The notes under the pieces were generated by a model. The model did no database searches. It worked only from the letters and a program-made list of their open reading frames with translations, and was not told the origin of the DNA. From NCBI GenBank assembly GCA_038521825.1, contig JBCBKL010000019.1:26583-90582 (forward strand): a stretch of DNA of 64,000 nucleotides, in the 5' to 3' direction. Below are positions 1 through 9,245 of this stretch, piece after piece. The position numbers and the translations under genes were made by a program. Each line of letters begins with the position of its first letter. Within the stretch, counting starts at the first letter, position 1. The stretch is from JBCBKL01 sp038521825 (GTDB lineage: Bacteria; Pseudomonadota; Alphaproteobacteria; Rhodobacterales; Rhodobacteraceae).

Positions 1-121
1 CTGTATCGTGACCGGCGACCCGATCTCGCTCAAGCGGCTGGATGCCCGTCCAATCGCGACTATGACGCTGGAAGCGCAGGAAAAGCACGAACGCCGCGAG
101 AAAGTGCACCGCGAGGACTGA
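1..121 (+). CDS. C-terminal end of an unidentified protein (5' end outside window)
   Basis: An open frame enters from the left edge in frame 2 and stops at a TGA at 119-121, leaving about 39 residues. The tail is charged and ends in a run rich in Glu, Lys, Arg and His. I do not recognise the family from this fragment. That it is a real gene end is supported by the rho-independent hairpin that starts 9 bp after the stop. Confidence 0.5.
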   Translation, partial: CIVTGDPISLKRLDARPIATMTLEAQEKHERREKVHRED

Positions 122-129
122 CACGCAAA

Positions 130-153
130 AGAGCCGCCACTCCAGGCGGCTCT
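130..153. terminator. Bidirectional hairpin terminator between convergent genes
   Basis: A perfect 9-bp stem, AGAGCCGCC and GGCGGCTCT, closes a 6-base loop. It lies between the plus-strand gene ending at 121 and the minus-strand GST ending at 157. An A-run precedes it, so on the minus strand the stem is followed by T residues. It fits a terminator shared by both genes. Confidence 0.75.
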
Positions 154-156
154 CTG

Positions 157-762
157 CTATAGGGTCATCGCCCGCTCATACGCGGGCCGTTTTTCGAGCC
201 GCTCTATATAGCTGACGAGGCACGGCATCTCGCTCATGTCGACCCCTATCTTGCGCGACGAGATTGCGGCGGAGCCGGTCATGACGTCTGCAGCCGAAAA
301 CTCACCTGCAAGGTATTCGCGACCGCCCAGCCATTCTTCCAGAGGCTTCAGCATTTGACCCAGCAGTTTCTTGGCCCGTTTTGCATGTATCTCTGACTGC
401 CGTTCCGGAGGCAGGAAGACAGTCTCCACCATATAGGAATTGATCGGGGGCATGATCATCCCTTCGGCATAGTGCAGCCATTGCAGGTAAATCGGATAGT
501 CTGGGCTGTCCAACGCAGGTCTGAACCGTCCGTTGCCATGGCATTCGACAAGGTATTCTAGGATCGCGCCACTTTCAAAAATGCGGAAGCCATCGATTTC
601 CAACACGGGCACCCGGCCCATGGGATGAATCGCGCGGTATTCGTCGGAGCGTAATTCGGGTTTGCCCAACTCGAACCGCTCTACCGTATAATCCAACCCC
701 ATTTCCTCGAGCATCCACGCAACGCGCACGGCGCGGCTGTTGGGTGCGAAATACAGTTTCAT
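157..762 (-). CDS. Glutathione S-transferase family protein
   Basis: A 201-residue cytosolic GST. The N-terminal thioredoxin-like domain (about 1-75) starts MKLYFAPNSRAVRVAW and carries the cis-Pro segment VPVL at about 51-54 and the Glu-Ser pair (about 63-64) that binds the gamma-glutamyl part of glutathione. The rest is the all-helical C-terminal domain. I chose the ATG at 762 because an AAGGGGGAAGG ribosome site sits just upstream and the fold begins there; a start at 801 would only add 13 unconserved residues. The substrate is not predictable. It is transcribed towards the terminator at 130-153 and away from the hydrolase at 874. Confidence 0.88.
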   Translation of the reverse strand: MKLYFAPNSRAVRVAWMLEEMGLDYTVERFELGKPELRSDEYRAIHPMGRVPVLEIDGFRIFESGAILEYLVECHGNGRFRPALDSPDYPIYLQWLHYAEGMIMPPINSYMVETVFLPPERQSEIHAKRAKKLLGQMLKPLEEWLGGREYLAGEFSAADVMTGSAAISSRKIGVDMSEMPCLVSYIERLEKRPAYERAMTL

Positions 763-873
763 TGGCCTTCCCCCTTCTGACCGAAAGGCTGGCAGGCCCA
801 TTCAAGGCCGTCAATGCATTAGCCTTTGAAACTGCTGCAGCCTCGGTCCAATGTCGGCGGGGGAGGATTGACC

Positions 874-2091
874 ATGGCACAACTGGACCCGTCGCGCCTT
901 GCACGGATTGAGACGTGGATGCAGCGCTATGTCCACGAGCGGAAGTTCCCCGGCTGTACTGTTCTGATCCGCCACAAGGGAAGAGAAGCCTACTACGCCG
1001 AGGCGGGATTTCACGATGTCCAGCATGGCACCGCGTTCTCGAGGGACACCATCGCCCGCATCTACTCCATGACCAAGCCCATTACCTCGGTCGCCTTGAT
1101 GACGCTAATTGAGGAAGGTTTGGTTCGCCTTGATGCACCGCTGTCGGATTTCGTGCCGGAATTCTCGAGATGTCATGCGCTGATCGATGATGCGACGCGG
1201 CTGGACGAAGTGGAGCCCTGTACGTGTCCGACCCTGCACCAGTTGCTCACGCATACTTCGGGGCTTAGCTATGCTTTCAATGCGGGGCTTGTGCCCAAGG
1301 CGATGGAGGGTCGGGACATCTTTTTTGCGCCCGGGCAGGGGCCGCTTGCGGATCTCACCGCCAAGTTGGGCGCCCTGCCGCTTGTGTTTCAGCCGGGCCG
1401 TCGGTGGGAATACTCGGTCGGGATAGACGTGATCGGGCGGGTGATCGAGGTGATCACAGGGAAAAGCCTTGATCACGTGTTTCGGGAGCGGATTTTTGAC
1501 CCGCTCGAGATGACGGAAACCGCCTTTTCAGTGCCCCAAGGGGCTGTCGATCGCTTTGCTTGCCTCTATACACCGCTTGAGGGGAACGCGATGGCCCTGG
1601 GTGGGTCGCATTGGGGCGCGGAATCGCTGCGGCTTGTCGATCGGCCGGAAACCTCGGCCTTCCTCGATGCGACGCTCTTTTCCGGTGGCGGCGGTCTGGT
1701 TGGAACAATCGACAACTACATGCGGTTTGCCGAGATGCTACGGAGTGGTGGGTTGGCCAACAGCGGGCGGGTTCTGTCACCCATGAGCCTGAATTTCATG
1801 ATGCGCAATCACTTGTCCGGCGAGATCGCGAGCATGGGACCAACCAGTTTTGCCGAGCAGCCGATGGACGGCATGGGGTTCGGGATCGGCGGGGCCGTCG
1901 TGCTGGATCCGGCCCGCGCCCGTGTGCCGGGCAGCGCCGGCGATTTTAGCTGGGGCGGCATGGCCTCTACATTCTTCTGGGTCGATCCTGTCCAGGATCT
2001 GAGCGTGGTCTTTTTCACGCAGCTCAGCCCGTCATCGTCGTATTCTTCCCGGTCCGAACTCAAGGCGCTGGTCCACGGAGCGCTGGTGTGA
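874..2091 (+). CDS. Serine hydrolase of the class C beta-lactamase / penicillin-binding fold
   Basis: A 405-residue member of the beta-lactamase-related family (esterases, D-aminopeptidases, AmpC-like). The nucleophile motif SMTK is at about 65-68, a Tyr-Ser-Val at about 180-182 takes the place of the YxN motif, and a WGG-type segment near the C terminus takes the place of KTG. No signal peptide is visible, so it is probably a cytoplasmic esterase-like enzyme rather than a periplasmic beta-lactamase. The start at 874 follows a GGGGGAGGA ribosome site. Its stop overlaps the start of the acetoacetyl-CoA synthetase gene, so the two are translationally coupled and may act on related acyl substrates (inference). 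Confidence 0.87.
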   Translation: MAQLDPSRLARIETWMQRYVHERKFPGCTVLIRHKGREAYYAEAGFHDVQHGTAFSRDTIARIYSMTKPITSVALMTLIEEGLVRLDAPLSDFVPEFSRCHALIDDATRLDEVEPCTCPTLHQLLTHTSGLSYAFNAGLVPKAMEGRDIFFAPGQGPLADLTAKLGALPLVFQPGRRWEYSVGIDVIGRVIEVITGKSLDHVFRERIFDPLEMTETAFSVPQGAVDRFACLYTPLEGNAMALGGSHWGAESLRLVDRPETSAFLDATLFSGGGGLVGTIDNYMRFAEMLRSGGLANSGRVLSPMSLNFMMRNHLSGEIASMGPTSFAEQPMDGMGFGIGGAVVLDPARARVPGSAGDFSWGGMASTFFWVDPVQDLSVVFFTQLSPSSSYSSRSELKALVHGALV

Positions 2092-4034
2092 ACGAACGCC
2101 CCATCCTCTGGACGCCCTCCGCCGCGCGTTACAGCCAGTCGAACATGGCGGCGTTTGAGCGCTGGCTGAAAGTCACCCATGACCTTGAATTCGAGACCTA
2201 CAACGAGATGTGGCGGTGGAGCATCACGGATCTCGAGGCGTTCTGGGCCGCCATCTGGGACTTCAGCGGGGTAATCGGGACCCGGCCGAAGAGGTTTCTT
2301 GTTCAGCGGCAAATGCCGGGCGCGGTCTGGGCCCCGGATGCGCGGTTGAACTTTGCGGCACAAATTCTTTCAAAAAATAAAGAATTTGGAGTCGCGCCGG
2401 CTTTGATCACGTCCTCCGAAACGTTCGGACGATCTGAATTGAGCTGGTCGGACCTTGAGGCCCACGTGGCGAGTGTAGCCCATAACCTCCGTCGGCTTGG
2501 TGTTAAAAAGGGTGACCGCGTGGCGGCCATTCTGCCCAACACCGAAACGGCACTGATCGCGTTTCTCGCCTCGGCCTCAATCGGCGCCGTTTGGTCCCTC
2601 TGCGCGCTCGACATGGGGCATGTGGCGGTTCTCGACCGGTTTCAACAAATCGAGCCAAAAGTCCTGATCCTGCAAGATGGATACGTGCACGCAGGCAAGA
2701 CCATCGACAAGCGGGCGGTTCAGGCGGGTATCGTAGTCCAGCTGCCTTCGCTCGAACATGTTGTTAACGTTCCGGTTATTGGGGAAGCGGCCAGCGGGCA
2801 TATCGAGTGGTCAAGCCTGACGGAGGATGATGTCCCGTTTGATGTTACCGGGCTTCCCTTCGATCATCCGCTATGGATCGTCTATTCGTCCGGCACGACG
2901 GGCAACCCCAAGCCCATCGTGCATGGTCATGGCGGCATCACCCTGGAACTGGCCAAGACGGGGTTGCATGCAGCGGCCCAGCCCGGTGACCGGACCTGCT
3001 GGCTGACCTCATCGGGCTGGATCATGTGGAACGCTCAATGGGGGAGCCTGATGCGGGGCGCGACGGTCTGCTTGTTTGATGGCGCCCCAAACCATCCGGA
3101 CCTCAACACGGTTTGGCGCTTTGTGGCCAAGGAAGGCGTGGCGAGTTTCGGGGCAGGGGCCGCGTTCTTTGATGGGTGCCGGAAGGCGAATGTTCGGCCC
3201 GGTGAGTTAGGCCTCGACGCGCTAAGCCATATCGGCTCCACCGGGTCACCCTTATCCGCGGACGGGTATCGCTGGATCTATGACGCCGTGAAATCTGACG
3301 TCTGGCTGGCTCCGATCTCTGGTGGCACGGATTTCGCCGGTGCGTTCGTGCTGGGTCACCCGGGCATGCCGGTGCGGGCTGGCGAAATGCAGTGCCGTGC
3401 CTTGGGCAACGCGGTCAAGGCGTTCGATGTGCATGGTGACGACCTGATCGGAGAAGTCGGCGAACTGGTCTGCACCGAGCCCCTGCCGTCGATGCCGCTG
3501 TTCTTCTGGGGTGATGAGGACGGGTCGATCCTGCACGACAGCTATTTCGACACCTATCCTGGCATCTGGCGGCATGGTGACTGGATCGAGATTACGCCCG
3601 ACGGCGGTTCGGTGATCTATGGCCGGTCCGATGCCACAATCAATCGCAAGGGGCTGCGGCTTGGTTCGGCTGAAATTTATCAGGCGGTTGAGGGCCTTGA
3701 TGCGGTGGCGGATAGTCTGGTTGTCGATCTGGAGTTTCTGGGCCACGACAGTTTCATGCCGCTCTTTGTCGTTCTGGCGGATGGATTGACGCTCGACCAT
3801 AGCTTGAAAGAACAGATCAACGATGCGATCAGGGCTGGGGTATCGGCTCGGTTCGTTCCCAACGAGGTTCACCAGATCGAAGAAGTACCCCGGACGCTGT
3901 CGGGCAAGAAACTGGAGGTTCCGGTCAAGAAGCTGCTGCTTGGCGGTGATCCGGGAAAGGTCGTCAATCGCGACAGCATGGCGAACCCGCAGAGTTTTGA
4001 GTTCTTCGTCGAATTCGCAAAGGCGCGTGCATGA
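2088..4034 (+). CDS. Acetoacetyl-CoA synthetase (acetoacetate-CoA ligase)
   Basis: A 648-residue adenylate-forming ligase that activates acetoacetate to acetoacetyl-CoA with ATP, linking ketone bodies or polyhydroxybutyrate breakdown to central metabolism. The N-terminal acetyl-CoA-synthetase-like domain is followed by the AMP-binding P-loop YSSGTTGNPK at about 266-275. The C-terminal domain holds the SGKK motif at about 605-608 with the catalytic Lys. Length and overall pattern fit the acetoacetate-specific branch better than Acs. It starts with GTG overlapping the previous stop (GTGA) and its own stop overlaps the next ATG, so it is the middle gene of a coupled operon. Confidence 0.92.
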   Translation: MNERPILWTPSAARYSQSNMAAFERWLKVTHDLEFETYNEMWRWSITDLEAFWAAIWDFSGVIGTRPKRFLVQRQMPGAVWAPDARLNFAAQILSKNKEFGVAPALITSSETFGRSELSWSDLEAHVASVAHNLRRLGVKKGDRVAAILPNTETALIAFLASASIGAVWSLCALDMGHVAVLDRFQQIEPKVLILQDGYVHAGKTIDKRAVQAGIVVQLPSLEHVVNVPVIGEAASGHIEWSSLTEDDVPFDVTGLPFDHPLWIVYSSGTTGNPKPIVHGHGGITLELAKTGLHAAAQPGDRTCWLTSSGWIMWNAQWGSLMRGATVCLFDGAPNHPDLNTVWRFVAKEGVASFGAGAAFFDGCRKANVRPGELGLDALSHIGSTGSPLSADGYRWIYDAVKSDVWLAPISGGTDFAGAFVLGHPGMPVRAGEMQCRALGNAVKAFDVHGDDLIGEVGELVCTEPLPSMPLFFWGDEDGSILHDSYFDTYPGIWRHGDWIEITPDGGSVIYGRSDATINRKGLRLGSAEIYQAVEGLDAVADSLVVDLEFLGHDSFMPLFVVLADGLTLDHSLKEQINDAIRAGVSARFVPNEVHQIEEVPRTLSGKKLEVPVKKLLLGGDPGKVVNRDSMANPQSFEFFVEFAKARA

Positions 4035-4903
4035 ATGAAGCACATCAGACCCTTCTTGATCTTCTCACGGTCGAACCGCTTGAGGTCGATCTTTTTCGCG
4101 GCATCGGATCTGGCGGCGAAACGCCCACCCGCATCTTTGGTGGGCAGGTCATCGGGCAGGCGCTGGCAGCGGCCTATCAGACAGTCGAAGACCGGCTGTG
4201 CCATTCGCTGCACGCCTATTTCATTCGGCCGGGTGATCCGTCGATTCCCGTCATCTATCAGGTTGATCGGGCACGGGATGGCGGCAGTTTCACGACCCGT
4301 CGGGTTGTTGCGGTGCAGCACGGTAAACAGATCCTCAACATGTCGGCCTCATTTCACATCGACGAGGCCGGGTGGGACCATCAACATCCAATGCCAGACG
4401 TGCCCGGCCCCGAGGGGCTCGAGAGCCGGACAAGTCAACGCAAGGCCAATGCTCACCGGATCCCCGAAAAACACCGCGGCGAATTTCTGCGGCCACGCCC
4501 AATCGAGATCCGTGAGGTCGAACCGCGCGACTATTTCAATCCGACACCAGAAGACGATGTGAATCACCTGTGGTTCCGGATGGAGGCGGCCACGGGCTGT
4601 TCGCCTCAGATGCAGCATTGTCTGCTGGCCTACGCGTCCGACATGAACCTGCTTGGCTCTTCCCTTCGTCCCCATGGGCTGACGTGGTTTACCGGCGAGG
4701 TGATGACGGCCAGTCTCGATCACGCGATGTGGTTTCACGGACCAGCCGAATTCGAGAACTGGCATCTTTATAAAATGGACTGTCCATGGACCGGCGGCGC
4801 ACGCGGCTTTAACCGCGGTGCGATCTACGCGCGCGATGGCCGCCTTGTCGCCTCGGTGACGCAAGAGGGGCTGGTACGCCCGAGAAAGCGCGACAACAGT
4901 TGA
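4031..4903 (+). CDS. tesB: Acyl-CoA thioesterase II
   Basis: A 290-residue double-hotdog thioesterase that hydrolyses medium- and long-chain acyl-CoA. The first hotdog carries GGQVIGQALAAAY. The second holds the LDHAMWFH segment with the Asp of the known Asp-Thr-Gln catalytic set. The ATG overlaps the stop of the acetoacetyl-CoA synthetase gene (ATGA). A ligase and a thioesterase expressed together could balance the CoA-ester pool (inference). It ends 14 bp from the convergent membrane-protein gene. Confidence 0.93.
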   Translation: MNEAHQTLLDLLTVEPLEVDLFRGIGSGGETPTRIFGGQVIGQALAAAYQTVEDRLCHSLHAYFIRPGDPSIPVIYQVDRARDGGSFTTRRVVAVQHGKQILNMSASFHIDEAGWDHQHPMPDVPGPEGLESRTSQRKANAHRIPEKHRGEFLRPRPIEIREVEPRDYFNPTPEDDVNHLWFRMEAATGCSPQMQHCLLAYASDMNLLGSSLRPHGLTWFTGEVMTASLDHAMWFHGPAEFENWHLYKMDCPWTGGARGFNRGAIYARDGRLVASVTQEGLVRPRKRDNS

Positions 4904-4917
4904 GATGATCGAAGACT

Positions 4918-6384
4918 TCAGGCGCGGGTGGCGCCTTTGTTGCTCCTTCGACCGAGTTGGAGTTTCGCGCTCCACGCGCTGACAAACAGGGCCGACAAAA
5001 GCGGCAAAAGCCAGATGACCCGCGACTGATACCGTTCGACGGGCGCCGACAGCCCGCCGAAGATCCCCGCGTTCAACAGCAGCCCCACGATCACCACGGC
5101 CAGGACCTTCATGTGCTGACGTGACAATTGCCCGGCACCCGCCAGCAAAAGAAGCGGCGCGCTCAGCAGCCACGTCCCCCAGACGACGATGGGATCGAAG
5201 ATACGCAAAGCCTCGCGTGCGCGTTCGCCACGTTCCTGCAGTTGCGGGCGGAACCGTTGCCCAAAATCCGTTGCGGCCGAGATGTTTCCGGTGCCGATCA
5301 TGACAGCCTGTTTCGCCGCGTTGCCGAGCAATGACTGCGTTTGCGCGATCGGGTAGGCGCGAAAGGCACTTATCAGCACCTTGAACTCTTCGGCGCGGAT
5401 CTGGTCCATCTGATCGGCGGTCAGCGCTGCGATTCCGTCATCGGTCCAGAGGAACGCGCCGACATTCGATGGCAGCTCGTCTCCGAAGATCTCGCACAGG
5501 GCAAAGCCGGCATCGGGGCAGGACTGCTTGAGATACCAATATGCCGGGCCATCCTCCAACGACCGCGCCAGCAGGATAGGCAGCCGCTGCGGTGCCGCGC
5601 TGGCGTTTCCAAGAACCGCTGAACTGGCCGTGATGTTCAGCAAGGGTGCGAACAGAAGGGGCACCAGCGCTGCGGCGATGAACCCAGCAGACAACCGCCT
5701 TTCGACAAGGCGCCAAAGCAAGACGAATGCCACCAAGCCACCCATGAGGGGCGGGTAGCCATAGTGAAACGTCACGCAGAGCGCGGCCAGAAGGGTAAAG
5801 AAAACCTTCTGACGCCGTGTGAGATCGTCGTACCGACCAAGCAGCAGCGCGGCGTAAAGAATGACCAGCGCCGCAAAGATGTCGGGCATCAGATAGACCG
5901 AGTACCAGGGCAGGGTGCTGACAGCGGCGACCATCGCAATTCCGATCAACAGGACAGCCGGGCGGGCCAGTATCGTGGCGTCGATCAGGGCAAACACAAA
6001 GATCAGCGCCGTGAACGCCTGCAGCATCGGTAGAAACCAGAACCCAAGAACGGAATAGGCGGAATAAGCCAGTGCCGAGTAAGTAAAAGAGCGACCGACG
6101 GTTGATTGGCCGCCTGCATCGACCTTGAGACCACCAGAGGCGGAATTAGGCGCAGTGCCTGCTGGATCGGCAGCAACTTGCGTGCCTGTTGAAGGAATCA
6201 GATCAAACAGGGTCCGCCAGATTGCACCACCACCCCGAAAATATGATGCTGTGTCTGCGAATACGAAGTAACCCGAAAAGACCCACATGGGCCAGCACAG
6301 GACAATTGAAAGACCCAGGGCGATCAAGATACCGCGCCAAGTCAGAAGGGGCGTTGTCGGGTTGCCGGTGTCCATATGACCCAT
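4918..6384 (-). CDS. Polytopic membrane protein of unknown function in a polysaccharide locus
   Basis: A 488-residue integral membrane protein with roughly ten hydrophobic segments and a periplasm-sized soluble stretch between the first and second segments (about 55-90). The N terminus is MGHMDTGNPTTPLLTW; the ATG three codons later is an alternative start. I do not recognise a specific family. The profile resembles large lipid-linked glycosyltransferases or O-antigen/EPS polymerase-type proteins, and the neighbouring glycosyltransferases and flippase make such a role plausible, but no catalytic motif confirms it. It is divergent from the GT4 gene at 6527. Confidence 0.75.
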   Translation of the reverse strand: MGHMDTGNPTTPLLTWRGILIALGLSIVLCWPMWVFSGYFVFADTASYFRGGGAIWRTLFDLIPSTGTQVAADPAGTAPNSASGGLKVDAGGQSTVGRSFTYSALAYSAYSVLGFWFLPMLQAFTALIFVFALIDATILARPAVLLIGIAMVAAVSTLPWYSVYLMPDIFAALVILYAALLLGRYDDLTRRQKVFFTLLAALCVTFHYGYPPLMGGLVAFVLLWRLVERRLSAGFIAAALVPLLFAPLLNITASSAVLGNASAAPQRLPILLARSLEDGPAYWYLKQSCPDAGFALCEIFGDELPSNVGAFLWTDDGIAALTADQMDQIRAEEFKVLISAFRAYPIAQTQSLLGNAAKQAVMIGTGNISAATDFGQRFRPQLQERGERAREALRIFDPIVVWGTWLLSAPLLLLAGAGQLSRQHMKVLAVVIVGLLLNAGIFGGLSAPVERYQSRVIWLLPLLSALFVSAWSAKLQLGRRSNKGATRA

Positions 6385-6526
6385 CTTTGATCCAAGACGC
6401 GCGGTTCAGGTTAATCCTCAAGCGCGCTGACATCCAGAGACGACTTTGATTGGTGGAGTTTTTGCCAAGTCATGATCGAATGTTGCTTAGAATGTGTATC
6501 GGCGTTGCTCTTTGGCGGTTTGTGAA

Positions 6527-7747
6527 ATGAAACGATTGCGAATTCTGTTTGTAACCCGAGCGATGCCATGGCCGCTGCATAGCGGCGCCCGATTGCGCGA
6601 CTTCAACATGTTGCAAGCGCTAAGCGCGGATTTCGCCGTTGATATCCTCACCGTTGGCCGGGACCAGTCCCGCGTGTCTGCGCTGTGTGAAAACGTGCAT
6701 CTTCCGACCCGGTACTACGGCGATGAAAACCTTTGGCTGGCGTTGAAACGGTGGGGTGCCGCGGCAGTCGAGACATTGCAGGGACCAGAGCCGCTTTGGC
6801 TTACATCCAAGACCAATGGCATCCTGCGCCAGGCCATTCGCAGCTTGGCGAATAGGGGTGATTATGACCTGATCCTCGCATCCGAGCTGAGCTCGGTGAG
6901 TACTTTGCTTGGCCATACCACCGTCCCCGTGGTCTACGATTCCCACAATTGCGAGTGGCGATTGCTCGACAAGACCCGTGCGCAACACAGTGGGATCAGG
7001 CGGATGGTCCTTGACCGCGAAGTGCCGCGCCTGCGCGAGGTCGAACGACAGGCCGTGACCCGTTCCAACATGGTTTTCGTTACGGCCCAATCCGATCTGG
7101 AAGAACTGAGCGATCTTGCAGACGGTCAGATGGCCGAGGCCCGGATCATCCCCAGCACAATCGATTTGACCCGCTATCAACCGGTTCGGGATGCGGCTCC
7201 GGAACCCAGAACAATTCTCATTCCCGGCAAGTTCGACTGGCGACCCAATCTGATCGGCCTTGAATGGTTTGCCGACGAGGTCATCCCGGAACTGCGGAAA
7301 AGAATGAACGGAACGCCGTTCCGCGCTATTGTCGCGGGGCGCATGACAGATGCGACCAAGAGCAAACTGGACGGGATCGAGGGTCTGACAGCGGTGCAAA
7401 ATCCCGATGACATGCTGGAGTACTTCACCCGTGCGTCGGTGATTTCCGTGCCCGTTCTTGTCAGCAGCGGGACGCGGCTGCGCATTGCCGAGGGCCTGGC
7501 GTGCACCCGCCCGATCGTGAGCACCAGCCCAGGGGCTGCGGGTCTTGACCCCGGCGGCAAGATGCCCTGGCTGGTTGCCGACGGGACAGAGGATTACGCC
7601 GACGCGCTGGCCAAGGTCCTGCACGATCAGGCCTTGCGCGACGCCATCGCGCGCGACGGCTGGGAGTTCGTTCAGCAATTTGATTGGCAGGCCTTGCGCG
7701 CACCGCTTGGCGACGCCTTTGACGGCATGCTCGGATCAATTCAGTGA
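6527..7747 (+). CDS. Glycosyltransferase, GT4-like (GT-B fold)
   Basis: About 406 residues. The N terminus MKRLRILFVTRAMPWPLHSG with the glycine-containing loop is typical of GT4 enzymes of surface polysaccharide synthesis. The C-terminal Rossmann half includes VSSGTRLRIAEGLACTRPIV, the donor-sugar region with the conserved Glu. An upstream GTG at 6494 would add 11 unconserved residues, so I prefer the ATG at 6527, although its ribosome site is weak. The flippase gene follows after 43 bp. It transfers a sugar from a nucleotide-sugar donor; acceptor and sugar are unknown. Confidence 0.87.
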   Translation: MKRLRILFVTRAMPWPLHSGARLRDFNMLQALSADFAVDILTVGRDQSRVSALCENVHLPTRYYGDENLWLALKRWGAAAVETLQGPEPLWLTSKTNGILRQAIRSLANRGDYDLILASELSSVSTLLGHTTVPVVYDSHNCEWRLLDKTRAQHSGIRRMVLDREVPRLREVERQAVTRSNMVFVTAQSDLEELSDLADGQMAEARIIPSTIDLTRYQPVRDAAPEPRTILIPGKFDWRPNLIGLEWFADEVIPELRKRMNGTPFRAIVAGRMTDATKSKLDGIEGLTAVQNPDDMLEYFTRASVISVPVLVSSGTRLRIAEGLACTRPIVSTSPGAAGLDPGGKMPWLVADGTEDYADALAKVLHDQALRDAIARDGWEFVQQFDWQALRAPLGDAFDGMLGSIQ

Positions 7748-7790
7748 ATACCCCGGATATCAGATTGGCACGCGCCGCGAGCCCGATGCA

Positions 7791-9227
7791 GTGAAATCGG
7801 CAGGACGCAGCTACTTCGAGGGCGCGGCGGCGACATCCGTATCGACGCTCGTCAGCGCAGCCAGTGGCTTTGTCAGCCTCTATTTCCTGACCAGAATTCT
7901 CACCAAGGAAGAGTTGGGCGGCTATGCCTTCGCGTTCAGTGTGGTTTCGCTGCTGGCCTTCGTTGCGGCATGGGGGTTTGAGCGCAACCTGATGCTGCGG
8001 ATCGCGCGGCTCGCTCCGGATCCGAAAGATTTGCGGGGTCGGGGTCTGGTTCTGCGGGCCGTCGGCGTCTCGGCGTTGATCGCTATGGTCCTGATTGCTG
8101 GCCTCTACCTTGCTGCCCCAGGGGTTGTGGCGCTTGGGGCGATACCGGAGGCCGAGCCGTGGTTGGTGCTGCTTGTTGTTGCGCTCGTCCCGATGGCGGC
8201 ATCGGCACAAATGCAGGCATGGTTCCGGGCGAATTCACGTATCGTGACGGCAAGCCTTACAAATGGTGCGGTCAACCTGTCCCGAGCGCTTTTGCTTGCG
8301 GGGGTGTTCCTTGCTGGTGGTGGGGTAGGGAGCGTAGCTGCCGCCGTAATCCTCTCGACTCTTGCTCCAGTCCTGATCATCGGGTTCCTCGGGCGCCATG
8401 CACGAGACAGACCACCGTCGCACATGCGCCTGCGCGATACGTGGACCGGTGCGGTGATGGTTGTCCAAAAGATCTCAAACTATGGTTTGAGACTGGTTGA
8501 CGTGATCCTCGTCGGGTTTTTGGCCAGCGGCGCGGCCACTGCCGAATATGCCGTCGCGGCCCGGCTTGCGCTTTTCTGCGGGATGGGCAGCGAGGCGATG
8601 CAACCCACCTTTGCACCGCGCGGGAGACGGTATTTTGCGACCGGCGATCTGGCATCGGCTGCGCGCGAATACCACATGGCCCGGGCGGCTGGCTTTCTGG
8701 TGTCGCTTGGCGTGGCGATCCTGCTTGTCCTTCTTGGTCCACGGCTCCTCGACGTCTTTGGCGAGTTTGAGGCGGCATTTGGCCCATTGCTGGTTTTGTC
8801 GGCAGGTTACATCGTCACGGCAGGGGCGGGGTTTCACTTTTCGTACCTTCAGATGCAGGGCGAGCTCTGGGGCACGACGGTGCTGCGCCTTTCTGGTCTG
8901 GCGGTGATGGTGGTGTTGGCATTCCTGCTCATCCCGACACTTGCGGCACTCGGCGGCGGGCTCGCGTTGAGCGGCGCGATCGTCTATCTGAACGCAGCTT
9001 CACTCTATTACATGTACAAACGCACCGGCTTTCCCGGCCTGACCCGCGCGTCGGTCGTTCTGACGATGCTGGCAGCAACATTATTGACGGCGGGTGGTCT
9101 GGGCCATGTCGCGCCAATGCCGCTCGCCGCGGCGCTTACGGCAGTCGGTCTAGCCGCATTCATGATAGATGATCACGCGAAGGCGGTGTTTCGACTGGTC
9201 ATACAGGGCTTGCGGCTCGCTGGCTGA
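7791..9227 (+). CDS. Wzx-like polysaccharide flippase (MOP superfamily)
   Basis: About 478 residues and some twelve to fourteen hydrophobic segments in the pattern of Wzx/RfbX or MATE-like exporters, which flip lipid-linked oligosaccharides across the inner membrane. The frame stays open into the upstream gene, but the protein-like N terminus begins around KSAGRSYFEGAAATSVSTL, so I place the start at the GTG at 7791. There is no strong ribosome site, so the exact start is uncertain. The preceding GT4 gene and the following GT2 genes support a surface-polysaccharide assembly role. Confidence 0.83.
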   Translation: MKSAGRSYFEGAAATSVSTLVSAASGFVSLYFLTRILTKEELGGYAFAFSVVSLLAFVAAWGFERNLMLRIARLAPDPKDLRGRGLVLRAVGVSALIAMVLIAGLYLAAPGVVALGAIPEAEPWLVLLVVALVPMAASAQMQAWFRANSRIVTASLTNGAVNLSRALLLAGVFLAGGGVGSVAAAVILSTLAPVLIIGFLGRHARDRPPSHMRLRDTWTGAVMVVQKISNYGLRLVDVILVGFLASGAATAEYAVAARLALFCGMGSEAMQPTFAPRGRRYFATGDLASAAREYHMARAAGFLVSLGVAILLVLLGPRLLDVFGEFEAAFGPLLVLSAGYIVTAGAGFHFSYLQMQGELWGTTVLRLSGLAVMVVLAFLLIPTLAALGGGLALSGAIVYLNAASLYYMYKRTGFPGLTRASVVLTMLAATLLTAGGLGHVAPMPLAAALTAVGLAAFMIDDHAKAVFRLVIQGLRLAG

Positions 9228-9245
9228 CCGGCCTGAGCCGCCATC

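Noticed and set aside
3252..4043. 263-codon minus-strand open frame within acetoacetyl-CoA synthetase
   Set aside because: It is fully antisense to a clear enzyme gene and lacks protein-like features.
7545..7790. Upstream extension of the flippase frame
   Set aside because: It overlaps the 3' end of the GT4 gene in another frame, is Arg/Pro-rich and has no membrane or family pattern; the GTG at 7791 is preferred.
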